Shown here: piece by piece, positions 34,330 to 46,890 of the stretch
Layout of the letters: every line of letters begins with the position of its first letter
How positions within the stretch are numbered: position 1 is the stretch's first letter
Assembly: GCF_040958095.1 (NCBI RefSeq)
Contig: NC_091193.1
Coordinates: 22,033,210 to 22,097,209, forward strand
Origin: Procambarus clarkii
Lineage: Eukaryota; Arthropoda; Malacostraca; Decapoda; Cambaridae
DNA length: 64,000 nt
Direction: 5' to 3'
Notes under the pieces: model-generated
The model's database searches: none
What the model was told of the DNA's origin: nothing
The model's input: only the letters and a program-made list of their open reading frames with translations
Made by a program: the position numbers and the translations under genes

Positions 34330-34764
34330 CAATAATAATATCATCACCATTATTATAATATTAATATTGTAATAATATATAAATTATAATATATAATATA
34401 TATTATGATAATAAAACAATAATTATATATTGTTACAATATTAATATTATAATAATGATGATATTATTATTATAATATTTATGTTGTGTGGGGTAGTTCC
34501 CGGAGGGCTACCGGGGAATACCACATACATACGTACAGAAAATGTATATGTATATATGCATGTAGGTATGCGAAATCTTCCAAAAATCTCTTCAGTACTA
34601 GTGTTGAATGAGGTGTGTACAGTGATGTCTGTGTAAGTGGAGAGTCAACCGCTCACTGCCCGTGCCCAATTGATGCACTTAACAGGAGAAAGGAGAGGAA
34701 CCAATCCTAGGGAGGAGGAGGAGGGTAAAGAAAGCAATGTTTGCCAGCCACAGTGAGAGGATGG
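34330..34764. other. AT-rich spacer and upstream region of Tweedle gene 1
   Basis: ATAATAAT-rich sequence to about 34480, then unique sequence leading to the promoter. A 14-base word AAAGCAATGTTTGC at 34731-34744 is shared with the next Tweedle promoter. Confidence 0.5.
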
Positions 34765-34807
34765 TATATAAGGCGGCGGCAGCCACCACAGTCATCCACA
34801 CACTACC
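34731..34807 (+). promoter_or_regulatory. Promoter of Tweedle gene 1
   Basis: AAAGCAATGTTTGC (34731-34744), then TATATAA at 34765-34771, then TCA initiator-like at 34792-34794. ATG follows at 34808. The predicted leader is about 14 bases. The 14-base upstream word also precedes the TATA box of gene 2 (53894-53907). Confidence 0.72.
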
Positions 34808-37007
34808 ATGAAGCTCCTGGTGAGTGGCGCCTCCTCCAGCTTTTGCCGGGATCGTCTTCCCTGTGATTATACGCTCCTGCCCCACACCCTCACCTGCCCC
34901 ACACCCTCACCTGCCCCACACCCTCACCTGCCCCACACCCTCACCTACCCCACACCCTCACCTGCCCCACACCCTCACCTGCCCCACACCCTCACCTGCC
35001 CACACCCACACCTGCCCACACCCACACGCACTCCCGCCCAAATCCACACGCTGTTGCCCACATACCAGGCGCTAGTGCACAAACACACGCTCGCCGGCTT
35101 CCACAAACTGCTGACAGAAAGTGAGCGATGCGGTATTCAACAAGTTTCAATATGTAACTTTAGACATATCCTGTCAGTCGTCAGCTTGAAATGTGAGTGG
35201 TGTGCAGGGCTGTAGCACACTCCCGCGACGATGAACTTCCCGACCCTGGACACCACATTCGCAGTTTGCTTCACCAATTCCTTGCCAACATTTTGTTTTA
35301 CCGCCTTGATATCTGCCTCGTTCAGCTTTACATGATTGTATCGGCAGAATACAGAATATGTCAGCAATATTTTTCAGGTTGTATTAAAAGGACCGGGATG
35401 GAAGTACAATGGACCCATTATTGGATACTTGAGCGATCGCGTGTGAGCTAAGGGCATCGGCCCACCTCACATCTCTGACGCGTAAATTCTTGGTAATTTT
35501 TAGATTTCCAAACTTAACATTATTTCCTTGGCAGATGTGATATAAACAATTAGTTTGCAATATATAGGTAAATAGGGTAAACACATGTGGCGTTGCCACA
35601 TATGGTCACATATTTGTCGAGACGTTGTAAATAACAACATGAAACGTTCTTGGTTGTGACGATATCCTCCCTCCTTCCCGCCCCCTCCCCCCAAGGCAAG
35701 AAGAGAGAGCTGCCAGGCGCATTAACAGGATGGGACTCGAGCCAACACTGGGTGCACTTGCCCATTGTACCGGATTATTCTATATCTCACTCTGAAGCGT
35801 TATTTTAACATATCACTGAAGCATTTTAAATATTTGCAATACACAAGAGAAACATGATCAACAAAAGTGTCAGTCGAGGAGCTGAGTACTGTGCAAACAT
35901 TGTTATTATACGAAAATGTTCTATAAAACAAAATATGAACGGACTATGCCAGTACACTCAGTTGAATACCTCCCGTCTAATGTCAGAAGCTTCTTTAATT
36001 GTCAAACGTTAATTTACATCGCACGACGTTCAGTAGAAGCTAACATGTTGTTTCTTCCTCAGATATTGGTCTTGGCGTTGGCGGCTGCCACGCGAGCCTC
36101 CCCTCAAGGCTACGGCCTGGCTACGCCCTCTGGTCCATCTTTCTCCGCTGGCGGTGGGTTCGCGGGCGGCTCTGGGTTCGCAGGCGGCGCTGGGTTCGCA
36201 GGCGGCGCTGGGTTCGCAGGCGGCGCTGGGTTTGCTGCAGGTGGTATTGGCTTCTCAGGTGGTTCCGGTTTCTCCTCCGGAGGTTCAGGCGGATACTCTG
36301 GTGGCAGCTGTGGCGGTGGACAGATTCGTCATGTGGACGGCAGCTGCGTTACTCCCGTGATCACCCGCAACCTGTATGTGTACAGCGCTCCTGCAGCGCC
36401 TCCCATTGTCGGCCCTCGACCCTATGTACCTCCACCACGAGTTGAACACAACATTTTGTTCATCCGCACCCCAGAGATTGGTCCAGGCCAGGAACCCATC
36501 GTGGTGCCACCACCTCAACAGAAGAACGTTGTGTACGTCCTCAACAGGCGACCCGAGCACGACCAGAAGGTCATCCACGTACCAGCACCAGAACAAGAAA
36601 GTCCTCAAGTGTTCTTCGTCAACTATGGAGAAGGAGACAACCCGACGCTGCCTACCGGTGGAGACCTGCAGTCTGCCCTCAGCTCTGCTGCCCAAGGTGG
36701 CGGTGACGTCATTGGTGGCGGCGGTGGTGGCTTTGGTGGCGGCGCTGGAATCTTAGGTGGCGGTGGTGGTGGTGGTTTTGTGAGCGGTGGTGGCATTGGC
36801 GGCGGCATTGGTGGTGGCATTGGCGGCGGCATTGGCGGCGGCATTGGCGGTGGCGGAGGTTTCGTGAGCGGCGGCGGCATTGGCGGTGGCATTGGCGGCG
36901 GCGGAGGTTTCGTGAGCGGCGGCGGCATTGGAGGTGGCATTGGCGGCGGCGGCGGCGGGGCGTACAGCGCTCCCCCTGCGCCGTCAACATTGTACAGAGG
37001 ACCTTAA
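34808..37007 (+). CDS. Tweedle-type (DUF243) cuticle protein 1
   Basis: Two exons: 34808-34819 (MKLL) and 36063-37007, joined in phase 0 by a GT-AG intron of 1243 bases; 318 residues. Signal peptide MKLLILVLALAAATRA, then SPQGYGLATPSGP, a Gly/Phe repeat (GSGFAGGAGFAGG), a two-cysteine motif CGGGQIRHVDGSC, and the DUF243 core in four blocks: TRNLYVYSAP, EHNILFIRTPE, KNVVYVLNRRP...KVIHVPAPEQ, PQVFFVNYGEGDNP. The tail is GGGIGGGIGGG with FVSGGG inserts. Tweedle proteins are secreted, bind chitin and shape the cuticle; that role is inferred. The start is chosen at exon 1 because the open frame upstream of 36063 (from 35916) is intronic, and the Met in AACATGTTG there would not give the family signal peptide. 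A 150-base patch is nearly identical to gene 3. Confidence 0.88.
34874..35030. repeat. 17-bp tandem repeat inside intron 1 of Tweedle gene 1
   Basis: Copies of CACCTGCCCCACACCCT, about 8, ending in CCCACAC variants. Confidence 0.9.
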
Positions 37008-37440
37008 CTAGCGTCATATGATGGCAGATCTCTCTAACACCCCATGTTATTGTTTCTGTTAAACATGGTGTGGTAATCTTGTCAGAGGGTGAGACTGCTC
37101 CCGCCAGCGGTCTACGGCTTCGCTTACTGTATGCTTCATGTTATCCACACAATATATTTTATTATGTAACTCATAATATTATTATCCTTATAAATTACTT
37201 TGAAAAATACCAAGAAATTTCTTGCCCTGGTTTCACTTGTCTTCATAGATTCGTTGCTTAACACAAAACAAATATATATTTTTTTTAGATTGGAAAGATT
37301 ATAACTTAGGTTACATACTATATTTTTATACCGCCACTGTTGACACTTAAGTATTCTTTATTCTCGACAAGAAATAGACTAAACATTAAATACTTGTATA
37401 TAGACTGAGAAATACACTTATTGGTGTATATATCGTTGTA
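37008..37440. other. 3' flank of Tweedle gene 1
   Basis: No canonical AATAAA is seen close by; AATATA at about 37151 could serve. No other gene. Confidence 0.45.
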
Positions 37441-37444
37441 AGTA

Positions 37445-38125
37445 CTGTACAACAGCAACAGTACTGAACCACGAACAACAGTACATCTGAACACCGAACA
37501 ACAATGCTGAACACCGAGTAACAGTATTGAACACTTGAGCAACAGTACTGAACGCCGAGTAACAGTATTGAACACCGAGCAACAGTACTGAACATCGATC
37601 AACAGTACTGAACACCAAGCAACAGTATTAAACACCAAGAAACATTACTGAACACCAAGCAACAGTATTAAACACCAAGAAACATTACTGAACACCAAGC
37701 AACAGTATTAAACACCAAGAAACATTACTGAACACCAAGCAACAGTATTAAACACCAAGAAACATTACTGAACACCAAGCAACAGTATTAAACACCAAGA
37801 AACATTACTGAACACTAAGCAACAGTATTAAACACCAAGAAACATTACTGAACACCAAGCAACAGTATTAAACACCAAGAAACAGTACTGAACACCAAGC
37901 AACAGTATTAAACACCAAGAAACATTACTGAACACCAAGCAACAGTATTAAACACCAAGAAACATTACTGAACACTAAGCAACAGTATTAAACACCAAGA
38001 AACATTACTGAACACCAAGCAACAGTATTAAACACCAAGAAACATTACTGAACACCAAGCAACAGTATTAAACACCAAGAAACATTACTGAACACCAAGC
38101 AACAGTATTAAACACCGAGCAACAG
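37445..38125. repeat. 20-bp minisatellite organised as 40-bp dimers
   Basis: Dimer: CAACAGTATTAAACACCAAG plus AAACATTACTGAACACCAAG. The left edge (37445-37620) has irregular monomers with GAGTAACAG; the right part is strictly dimeric, a small higher-order repeat. Confidence 0.93.
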
Positions 38126-38545
38126 TGTGGGAATTTCCCAGCAGGTGTTTATGTTAAGATTAATTATAATTGAGTGGAGTGTAAAGAGTGGACTGGATCA
38201 TTATATATACATGCTCGGTGTAACCACTTACACAACCTGGGAGGGTTGATTTAATATTGCTAAATCCACCGTATAATCTTATGTAACCATTGATTTAGTA
38301 AATCATGGTAATTAATAAATTTCTACACAGTTAGTAGACTAACTACAATTCTCAATAAGTTTAGAGGGCTTAGCTGCCGAGTAGATTTGCGTAAGAAACG
38401 TTAGGGAAGCTTCTCAAAGAGTCAGTCAAAATTATCCCCTGGTTGGTGGTGTCGAGCCCACGTGAAACCCTTAAGTTGAGGCGGCTGGCTCACGGTTGCT
38501 TATCTCCACTCTGCGGTAAACATACAACGTAACTCCTGCAGTGCT
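38126..38545. other. Spacer, nothing recognised
   Basis: Unique AT-rich sequence before a short inverted-repeat element. Confidence 0.5.
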
Positions 38546-38552
38546 AATATTT

Positions 38553-38909
38553 CAACCTGTCCTCTTAAAAATAACGTCGCTTTTGACCGTTTACCCGTAT
38601 GGCCGAAAGTGGACGCAATTTGAAAATGAAAAAAAAATGAAAATGAATTTGGAATTTTTTTTCAACAACAGTAGGTTAAGGGTCCTCTGATAGGTTAGGT
38701 GGGCAGGAAATTCGTATAAAGTTTCAAAACGTTATGAAAAACGTTAATTGAAAGTTTCCTCTTCAAACCATACCGAGTAAGCCGGACGATTCAAACAGAA
38801 AACGGGACAGTACGTCACTTGTGAGTCGATATCATTTAAAATTACGTCCAAATTTGGCCATAGTGCATATACGAGCCAAAAGTGACGTTATTTTTAAGAG
38901 GACGGGTTG
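38553..38909. mobile_element. MITE-like element, 357 bp, with 7-bp target duplication
   Basis: Inverted ends of about 33 bp: CAACCTGTCCTCTTAAAAAT AACGTCGCTTTTG and the complement of CAAAAGTGACGTTATTTTTA AGAGGACGGGTTG (two mismatches). It is flanked by AATATTT at 38546-38552 and 38910-38916, a perfect direct duplication. No ORF, so non-autonomous. A related end (CAACCTGTCCTCTTAAAATG AACGTCGC) occurs at 57799-57826. Confidence 0.85.
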
Positions 38910-38916
38910 AATATTT

Positions 38917-39186
38917 CCCCAGTTAATCTCAAATGACTACAATAACTTCCTTTTTAGACCTAAACTTACTCTGGATGATTAAGATCTGCGGAGTAACGGC
39001 CGGCTAATTCTAATACAGGTAAATGTGACCATAAATCCCAATAGAATATTAATAACCGACCGGACACAATTTCCCTTGTCGTGTGAAGCTAGCAGCAAAG
39101 TCTGGGAGCCGTGGTACGTCGGATGACCCCAATATTGGACGATGCTAATCGGCTTGCTTCAGCAGGGATCAGCTGGAGCTCGTGTT
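38917..39186. other. Spacer between two inverted-repeat elements
   Basis: Nothing recognised. Confidence 0.5.
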
Positions 39187-39191
39187 GTCGT

Positions 39192-39627
39192 ACAACCCGT
39201 TCTCGCACTTTCTTTAAGTCAATATTGACTTATTAAATACGTGCATATGTGACATACTAATTTGTTGTGAATATTTTAGTTTACCTTGAAAAGCTTCATA
39301 GAAAACACCGACCTTACCTAACCTTCTTAGTATGTTGAGATAAGCATCTTATTGCTTCGTAATTTCAATTATTACTTAACCTATACCTATAATAGGTATA
39401 GGTTATACCTATTATTACTAAACCTATACCTATAATAGGTTAAGTAATAATTGTAATTACGAAGCAATAAGATGCTTATCTTAACATACTAAGAAGGTTA
39501 GGTAAGGTCGGTGTTTTCTATGAAGCTTTTCAAGGTAAACTAAAATATTCACAATAAATTAGTATGTCACATATGCACGTATTTAATAAGTCAATATTGA
39601 CTTAAAGAAAGTGCGAGAACGAGTTGT
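39192..39627. mobile_element. Fold-back (long-TIR) element, 436 bp, with GTCGT duplication
   Basis: Two arms of about 205 bp (39192-39398 and 39423-39627) are near-perfect inverted copies, starting ACAACCCGTTCTCGCAC and ending GTGCGAGAACGAGTTGT. The short centre is itself made of CCTATACCTATAATAGG words. GTCGT flanks it at 39187-39191 and 39628-39632. No coding capacity. Confidence 0.85.
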
Positions 39628-39632
39628 GTCGT

Positions 39633-40594
39633 GAGAGTGTGGGCGAGTGACGCGTCCTCATCCCTCGATCGTGGGGAACGTCCAGAAAATTAGTCACGCT
39701 ATTGAATTCGTCTCGTTCACTAACGAGACAATATTCGCGTCATTTTACACCCTAATATTTTACATCAAATTCCAGAAAACCATTTTTCATTGTTCATAAC
39801 ACTGGATCGAAAAGTTTTTCGTGATTAAAAGCACATTTAATAAGTTCTGTATACGTGACGGGATTATTATTCTGCCCGTGAATCAACATGTCACGGATGT
39901 GGAAATTTACCTTGGGACGGATATACATATGAATTCTTTACATAACCCCTCAAATATTTACACTCTGGACACACACAACATTACGTGCTTCTGGAAGTGA
40001 TCCTCTTAGAGTCTGAAGACAAACCACCTTAACTGCTCGCCTGCTTCTTGGAGAGTTAAAATGCCCTAATTAGGAACACTAAAGAAAATATAACTAGTTT
40101 TAATATAGCTTTAAACAAATCCGTTTTATTATTTTTATCTCTTAATTTTCTGTCTCCCAAAAAGAAAAGCTAGCATGTATAAAAGGCATTGTGCTCATCA
40201 CTAGTCTAAGAAGAGTTATGCAGGAGAAAGGATTGTTTACCTTTCACCAGCATGTATGGTAAACTTTCTCCTGAGTGACAGCAGAACTTGGCTGCTGGCG
40301 CTGTTGACCCACCTGTTGTGCGGGAGTAATGATAAACTGCGACTTCCCACGAGCGACAAGGCCGCTGCCAAAGTCCGGTCACGACCAGCACCAACACTAC
40401 CTCCTTCATCCTCATTCCTCCATCATTACCTCCTTGTCCAGGAGATTGGCCTCGCTCCCTCCACTCTTCTCAATTTATAAGTGGTTTCTAAGCTGCTTCA
40501 GCTCAATACAGTTGAGCAAGTGGTGGTTACGGGAATGTTTGTTTGGTCGTTAATGATACTTGTAATACTTTGTTTCTCCTGACTTTAACTCGAA
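39633..40594. other. Spacer, no supported gene
   Basis: Short open frames at 40206-40480 lack recognisable motifs. Otherwise unique AT-rich sequence. Confidence 0.5.
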
Positions 40595-40765
40595 AGGGTT
40601 AGATCAATAATTCTAGCACGAATCTTTTCTGTATTTATGAGGATAAGCGTTTAAGAACGAAGTTTAAAAATGAACAATCTAAAGTTTATTTTACAATTTT
40701 ATTGGATCTAACGCGCGTTGCTAAATAACTCGTTTCGACGAAGCGCACTTTCGGAGGCAGAAACT
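40595..40765 (-). pseudogene. Diverged Penelope-like 5' fragment
   Basis: GATCAATAATTCTAGCACGA ATCTTTTC and ACTCGTTTCG match, with divergence, GATTAATAATTCTAACACGA ATTTTCTC and GCGCGTTTCG of the Penelope arm at 30735-30870, in the same order. Confidence 0.45.
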
Positions 40766-41155
40766 GAATACAAATTTGACAGATGACATTATATTTTTCA
40801 TGTAGGATGAGGTGAATTTAGATGTTACCAGTCAAGGGGATACCCGATATAAATATTACCTAGAACCCACGACTGGGTAAAAAAAAAAAAAATACCCGCG
40901 ACTGGGTTAACTAATGGTGGTCTTTACGGGTTCACCATAGCCCGTGCTACATGGACATTTCGTTCTGAGTAGCTAAATCTAAAAGAACAACAACCCGCGA
41001 CTCGGTAACACCTCACATCACCTCACCCAGCAGGGAATGTTCGCTGTCATCTCTCCCAAATTTGTGTTCAATTTATCTCTACCTACGACGATGATGAAGT
41101 GTTTTATCGTAACGCATCCTTCAACGCCACCTCTTAATTTTCCATCAAATACCTT

Positions 41156-41156
<1 letters not shown>
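40766..41156. other. Spacer with a short ACCCGCGACTGGGT repeat
   Basis: Three copies of ACCCRCGACTSGGT near 40866, 40894 and 40989; no gene. Confidence 0.5.
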
Positions 41157-41234
<78 letters not shown>

Positions 41235-41257
41235 ATATTATTATTGTTATTGTATAT

Positions 41258-41320
<63 letters not shown>
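41157..41320. repeat. Twin (TA)n tracts
   Basis: Two TA runs separated by TTGTATATTATTATTGTTATTG at about 41231-41252. Confidence 0.95.
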
Positions 41321-43221
<1,901 letters not shown>

Positions 43222-43224
<3 letters not shown>

Positions 43225-43227
43225 ATA

Positions 43228-43299
<72 letters not shown>
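43222..43299. repeat. (TA)n microsatellite
   Basis: About 37 TA units between the palindrome and the SINE terminus. Confidence 0.96.
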
Positions 43300-43300
<1 letters not shown>

Positions 43301-44002
43301 CTGAAAACTCACACCCCAGAAGTGACTCGAACCCATACTGCCAGGAGCAACGCAACTGGTATGTACAGGGATGCCTTAATCCGCTTGACCATCACGACCG
43401 GACATAAGGAAGTGATACCCGAAGCTATTTGAACCACTTCCCCGCCGGCACTCGGATGGTAATCTTGGGCATAGCATTTTATCAAATCACCTCATTCTTT
43501 GGGGCACACGTGAGGAACACAAATGCAAACAAGCCTGAATGGTCCCCAGGACTATATACAACTGAAAACTCACACCCCAGAAGTGACTTGAACCCATACT
43601 GCCAGGAGCAACGCAACTGGTATGTACAGGGACGCCTTAATCCGCTTGACCATCACGACCGTACATAAGGAAGTGATAGCCGAAGCTATTTGAACCACTT
43701 CTCTCTCAGGCTCGCGCTCAATCTCAGGATTCAGGCTTGTTTGCATTTGTGTTCCTCACGTGTGCCCCAAAGAATGAGGTGATTTGATAAAATGCTATGC
43801 CCAAGATTACCATCCGAGTGCCGGCGGGGAAGTGGTTCAAATAGCTTCGGCTATCACTTCCTTATGTCCGGTCGTGATGGTCAAGCGGATTAAGGCGTCC
43901 CTGTACATACCAGTTGCGTTGCTCCTGGCAGTATGGGTTCGAGTCACTTCTGGGGTGTGAGTTTTCAGTTGTATATAGTCCTGGGGACCATTCAGGCTTG
44001 TT

Positions 44003-44005
<3 letters not shown>
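43300..44005. mobile_element. Inverted cluster of three family-C SINEs
   Basis: Two minus-strand copies (43300-43558; 43560-43725, shorter) and one plus-strand copy (about 43728-44005). In the plus copy: a 5' part of about 130 bp, then a tRNA-like head with A box TGGTCAAGCGGATTAAGG and B box GGGTTCGAGTCAC, then CTGGGGTGTGAGTTTTCAGT and the terminus GGACCATTCAGGCTTGTTTG CATATATA. CAGGCTTGTTTGCAT occurs at both ends of a copy. A terminal scrap of the same family is at 30557-30625. Confidence 0.75.

Positions 44006-44088
<83 letters not shown>
44006..44088. repeat. (TA)n microsatellite continuing a SINE tail
   Basis: About 40 TA units starting directly from the SINE 3' end. Confidence 0.97.
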
Positions 44089-44096
<8 letters not shown>

Positions 44097-44104
44097 ACTT
44101 TATT

Positions 44105-44377
44105 TTAAAATTTCATTCCACTAAAAGGGTTACAACATTGGTTACATGCAAGGGACACGGCTACTTGCCACAGGTTGTACAGCTCCTCCAGCTCCTCAGA
44201 TGGGGGGCAGGAACCATGGATGCAGTGAGTATTTCCTCTCTGAATCACCACACTAAGGCACTGAAAGAGAAAACTGGCGGCTCTAGGGTCTCTAGTCGTT
44301 TCAATTAGCTTGGACCCCAACTCCTTCAAAAAACTAGCAGCACTTTTACCCCAGGCACCTTTCCAGGAATGTCCCAA
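44105..44377 (-). other. Open frame of unknown, probably repeat-derived, origin
   Basis: A minus-strand frame of 90 codons: MGHSWKGAWGKSAASFLKEL, GSKLIETTRDPRAASFLFQC, LSVVIQRGNTHCIHGSCPP. The composition is protein-like, not low-complexity, and resembles the end of a transposon-borne protein, but I cannot name the family. No splice context or neighbouring exon is visible. Confidence 0.35.
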
Positions 44378-44656
44378 CAGGAATTTCCTTAAGTACTTTC
44401 GTATTTTAATAATACATCTTCAGAAGGAATGATTTACATGTCAGTAAGTTTGGTCATATATATGCAGGAGAGAGAGGTGAAGTGAAGTGAGGCACAATGA
44501 CAAATATATGAATGGGATTAGGTGGATATAAATATGAGCTGCATCATATGGGCCAATAGGCCCATACATGGATAATAATAGCATAAGATAATAGATATTA
44601 ACAATGAATTAGTGAGACAAATGTGTACCAATGATTCTACTCAAATCGCCCTTTAA
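44378..44656. other. Spacer
   Basis: AT-rich, nothing recognised; probably the 3' side of the Penelope-like remnant that follows. Confidence 0.4.
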
Positions 44657-44965
44657 CTAATCAATCAAAAATGGATCTAAATTATATAAACCACTGCTAA
44701 TGTTCAAATTACATGATTTTGTGATCTGTATTAAAGCAGATTCAATTATGTTCCTATTGAAAGTACTTTTACAATTCGTTATTGAAGAAGCCATCTCCCA
44801 GTCAATTTGGTGAGAATTTTCTGACAAATGAACAAACAAAGCATTAGACAATTGGAAATGTCTTACAGAGTATTTTTGTTGCGAAATTGTACATTTCAAA
44901 TCTTTAGATGTTTGCCCAACATAGAACCGATTACAGTCTTTACAAGGTATTTTATAAAGACACAA
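44657..44965 (-). pseudogene. GIY-YIG endonuclease remnant of another Penelope-like element
   Basis: A minus-strand frame of about 100 residues: YKIPCKDCNRFYVGQTSKDL at the start (Cys pair plus the YVGQT form of GIY-YIG), ALFVHLSENSHQIDWEMAS (H...N.H.IDW), then NIIESALIQITKSCNLNIS with the catalytic-type Glu. This fits the C-terminal nuclease of Neptune/Poseidon-type Penelope elements and differs from the module at 31.1 kb. No RT core is found upstream; instead two hairpins follow. Confidence 0.7.
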
Positions 44966-44982
44966 TTATCACTACGAGGGCT

Positions 44983-45031
44983 GTTTCTAACTAATAGTTT
45001 ACCAACCATTGGTAAACTATTAGTTAGAAAC
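44983..45031. repeat. Perfect 23-bp stem hairpin
   Basis: GTTTCTAACTAATAGTTTAC CAA, loop CCA, and its exact complement. It sits 18 bases upstream (minus strand) of the GIY-YIG remnant. Confidence 0.9.
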
Positions 45032-45122
45032 ATACATATCAACTACGTATTTCGTAATTAAACAATACATGTATATCAAAAAGTTTCAAAGCCTTGACCA
45101 TATTTTCAAACCCAGAAAAGTA

Positions 45123-45171
45123 TGGTAAACATAGCACATTCTTTGGGCGAAAGAATGTGTTATGTTTACCA
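45123..45171. repeat. 22-bp stem hairpin
   Basis: TGGTAAACATAGCACATTCT TT, loop GGGCG, and a complement with one mismatch. It shares the word TGGTAAAC with the hairpin at 44983. Confidence 0.9.
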
Positions 45172-46180
45172 AAATAAATCTTGATTATTATTTTGCGGAA
45201 TTAGAAAAGTGTAAAAGAGTTGTGAGGCGATGATAATGGGTGAGGCAGGTGAGAAAGAAAGAGAAGTGGACCATGATACAGTGAAGGAAGGCTGGCGTCA
45301 TGGTGACAAGCGCTCCAGTGATCACTGGTGGGAGGATCCTGTGTACATGCTACGTCTCTCTGCTGGCCACCTCCACTGGTCGCTTCACCTGTTGTTTTGT
45401 TTTACATTTAGCTACTCAGAACGAAATGTCCACATGTATCACGGGCTACAGCGAGGGCCTTGCTTCTTATCAGACCGGGCACCGTTCTCAGTCCTCACAT
45501 CCCAGCACTTTCAGCACTATTCACTACTTTCCAAGTACTGTATATTATATATACAAGTACTGTATACTATACAGTACTTTCCAAGTACTGCATAGTCATA
45601 CTGGTGTAGCACTTGCTCCTGGTAATTACGTTTACCTATTTTCACCTCTTCCTGACTTGGTTGTGGGTCTTGGGTGACAGATAACGCTTATGTTTTCCGG
45701 TCTGGCCTCAGTTAAGACCGCTTATGGTGAGCGACAACGAACTGTGTTGAACACAATTAAATACAAATTATCGGGGGAAACATAGGCTAGAAGTCCATTG
45801 GAGCAGGTGGTTGAGGGTACACGATGATGCCTGGTGTTACAGTGTCTGGCATAATATCATACCTAAGAGGCAGTTGATACCCAGGAGACCAAGCTCATCC
45901 ATAACTCACTATTAACAATGTTAGATACTTGGATGTGATAAGGATACATTTGAGATACAGAATAATTGCTTCAGTGTTGCATGGTGGTCGCTGTCTGCTG
46001 CTCTCTGCGTGTGGGTATTGGCATACCACGCCACACCTGCTCAAATTATATGTGTACGAGGTACTATGTCGCATACCCATGGCGCCTATATGTAACATGT
46101 TCCTTGACGCTCCTCAGCCTGTTTGTGTCTGCTGGGCTCCAGCTCTCGGCTTTCGCCTCTTAGTATTCATGGTGCGGCGA
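45172..46180. other. Spacer, no supported gene
   Basis: Several short open frames; CAAGTACTGTATA words repeat at 45532-45590. No recognisable domain. Confidence 0.45.
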
Positions 46181-46329
46181 CTCGCGAATGTTTTCTCTGA
46201 GGCAGTGGATGGCGTCGGCCCCGACCGTCACCACACACTGGGATGCGTCCGTGTTTCTCCTACTCATGTGCTTCCTCTGTCTACCTGCGGCTTCTCGTCC
46301 ACGTCCCACCAATACTAAAGACACGGGTG

Positions 46330-46890
46330 TTATCTACCTTGTTAGCCCTGAGTATTGTACACGTCGTGGTCATGTCTTCTCAGATTCTTATATTTTCTAG
46401 TTATATAACATTCTGTTCCCTCATCCTGTCTTCAGATTTTCCGATTTCGCACATGCCGGTGATGTGCCCGTGTTTACGTGTGCTTCTGGTCAAAGATGGG
46501 TGTTGTGTCGAGTACCAGCTTCTTCGGTCTCCTTCCATTTTAATTTATCGTCGTCTTGCCCTGCCTGCACAAATTATATTTGTACGAGGTACCAGGTACG
46601 GGGTACCAGGTACGAGGTACCAGGTATGAGGTACGAGGTCCTTATCACATCTAAGGATAAGTTTTATTGTCATCCTGTGTTCTTATCCCCTTAAGCAGTT
46701 TTGCGTTATCTGCAGACATGGGCGTGTTTGGCGTTTACTTCCTTAAACAGCTAGGTCACTGACATCAGTTAGTGGAAGAGTGAATCCTAGAACTTATCCT
46801 CGTGGAATTCCGCTTGTTTCTTCTCTGCATTCCTCAAGCCTCACTGTGACTTTCATCTTCCTACCTGTCAGGTAATCTTCAACTCAGTTC
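46330..46890 (-). pseudogene. Decayed CR1-like LINE RT fragment
   Basis: Read on the minus strand, 46890-46700 keeps the skeleton of a CR1-like RT: KMKVTVRLEECREETSGIPRG (cf. R.QRV.V.GE...W..V.SGVPQG) then VLGFTLPLTDVSDLA. Near 46420-46330 the segment equivalent to GDMI..YKI is seen (RHDHDVYNTQG). Many stops. Confidence 0.45.
46570..46640. repeat. GTACGAGGTACCAG short tandem
   Basis: About five imperfect copies of a 10-15 base GGTAC-rich word. Confidence 0.75.

Noticed and set aside
35916-36062. Upstream in-frame extension of Tweedle gene 1
   Set aside because: It is intron sequence; the acceptor CCTCAG at 36062 and the 12-base exon at 34808 give the family signal peptide.
36285-36695. Antisense frame of about 136 codons, also present opposite genes 2 and 3 (55350-55766, 60065-60493)
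   Set aside because: Its conservation follows from the conserved sense DUF243 core and its codon use; no independent sign of coding.
36623-37017. Pro-rich and His/Arg-rich antisense frames opposite Gly-rich tails
   Set aside because: Shadows of GGN codon repeats; the same occurs at 55694, 60612 and 63466.
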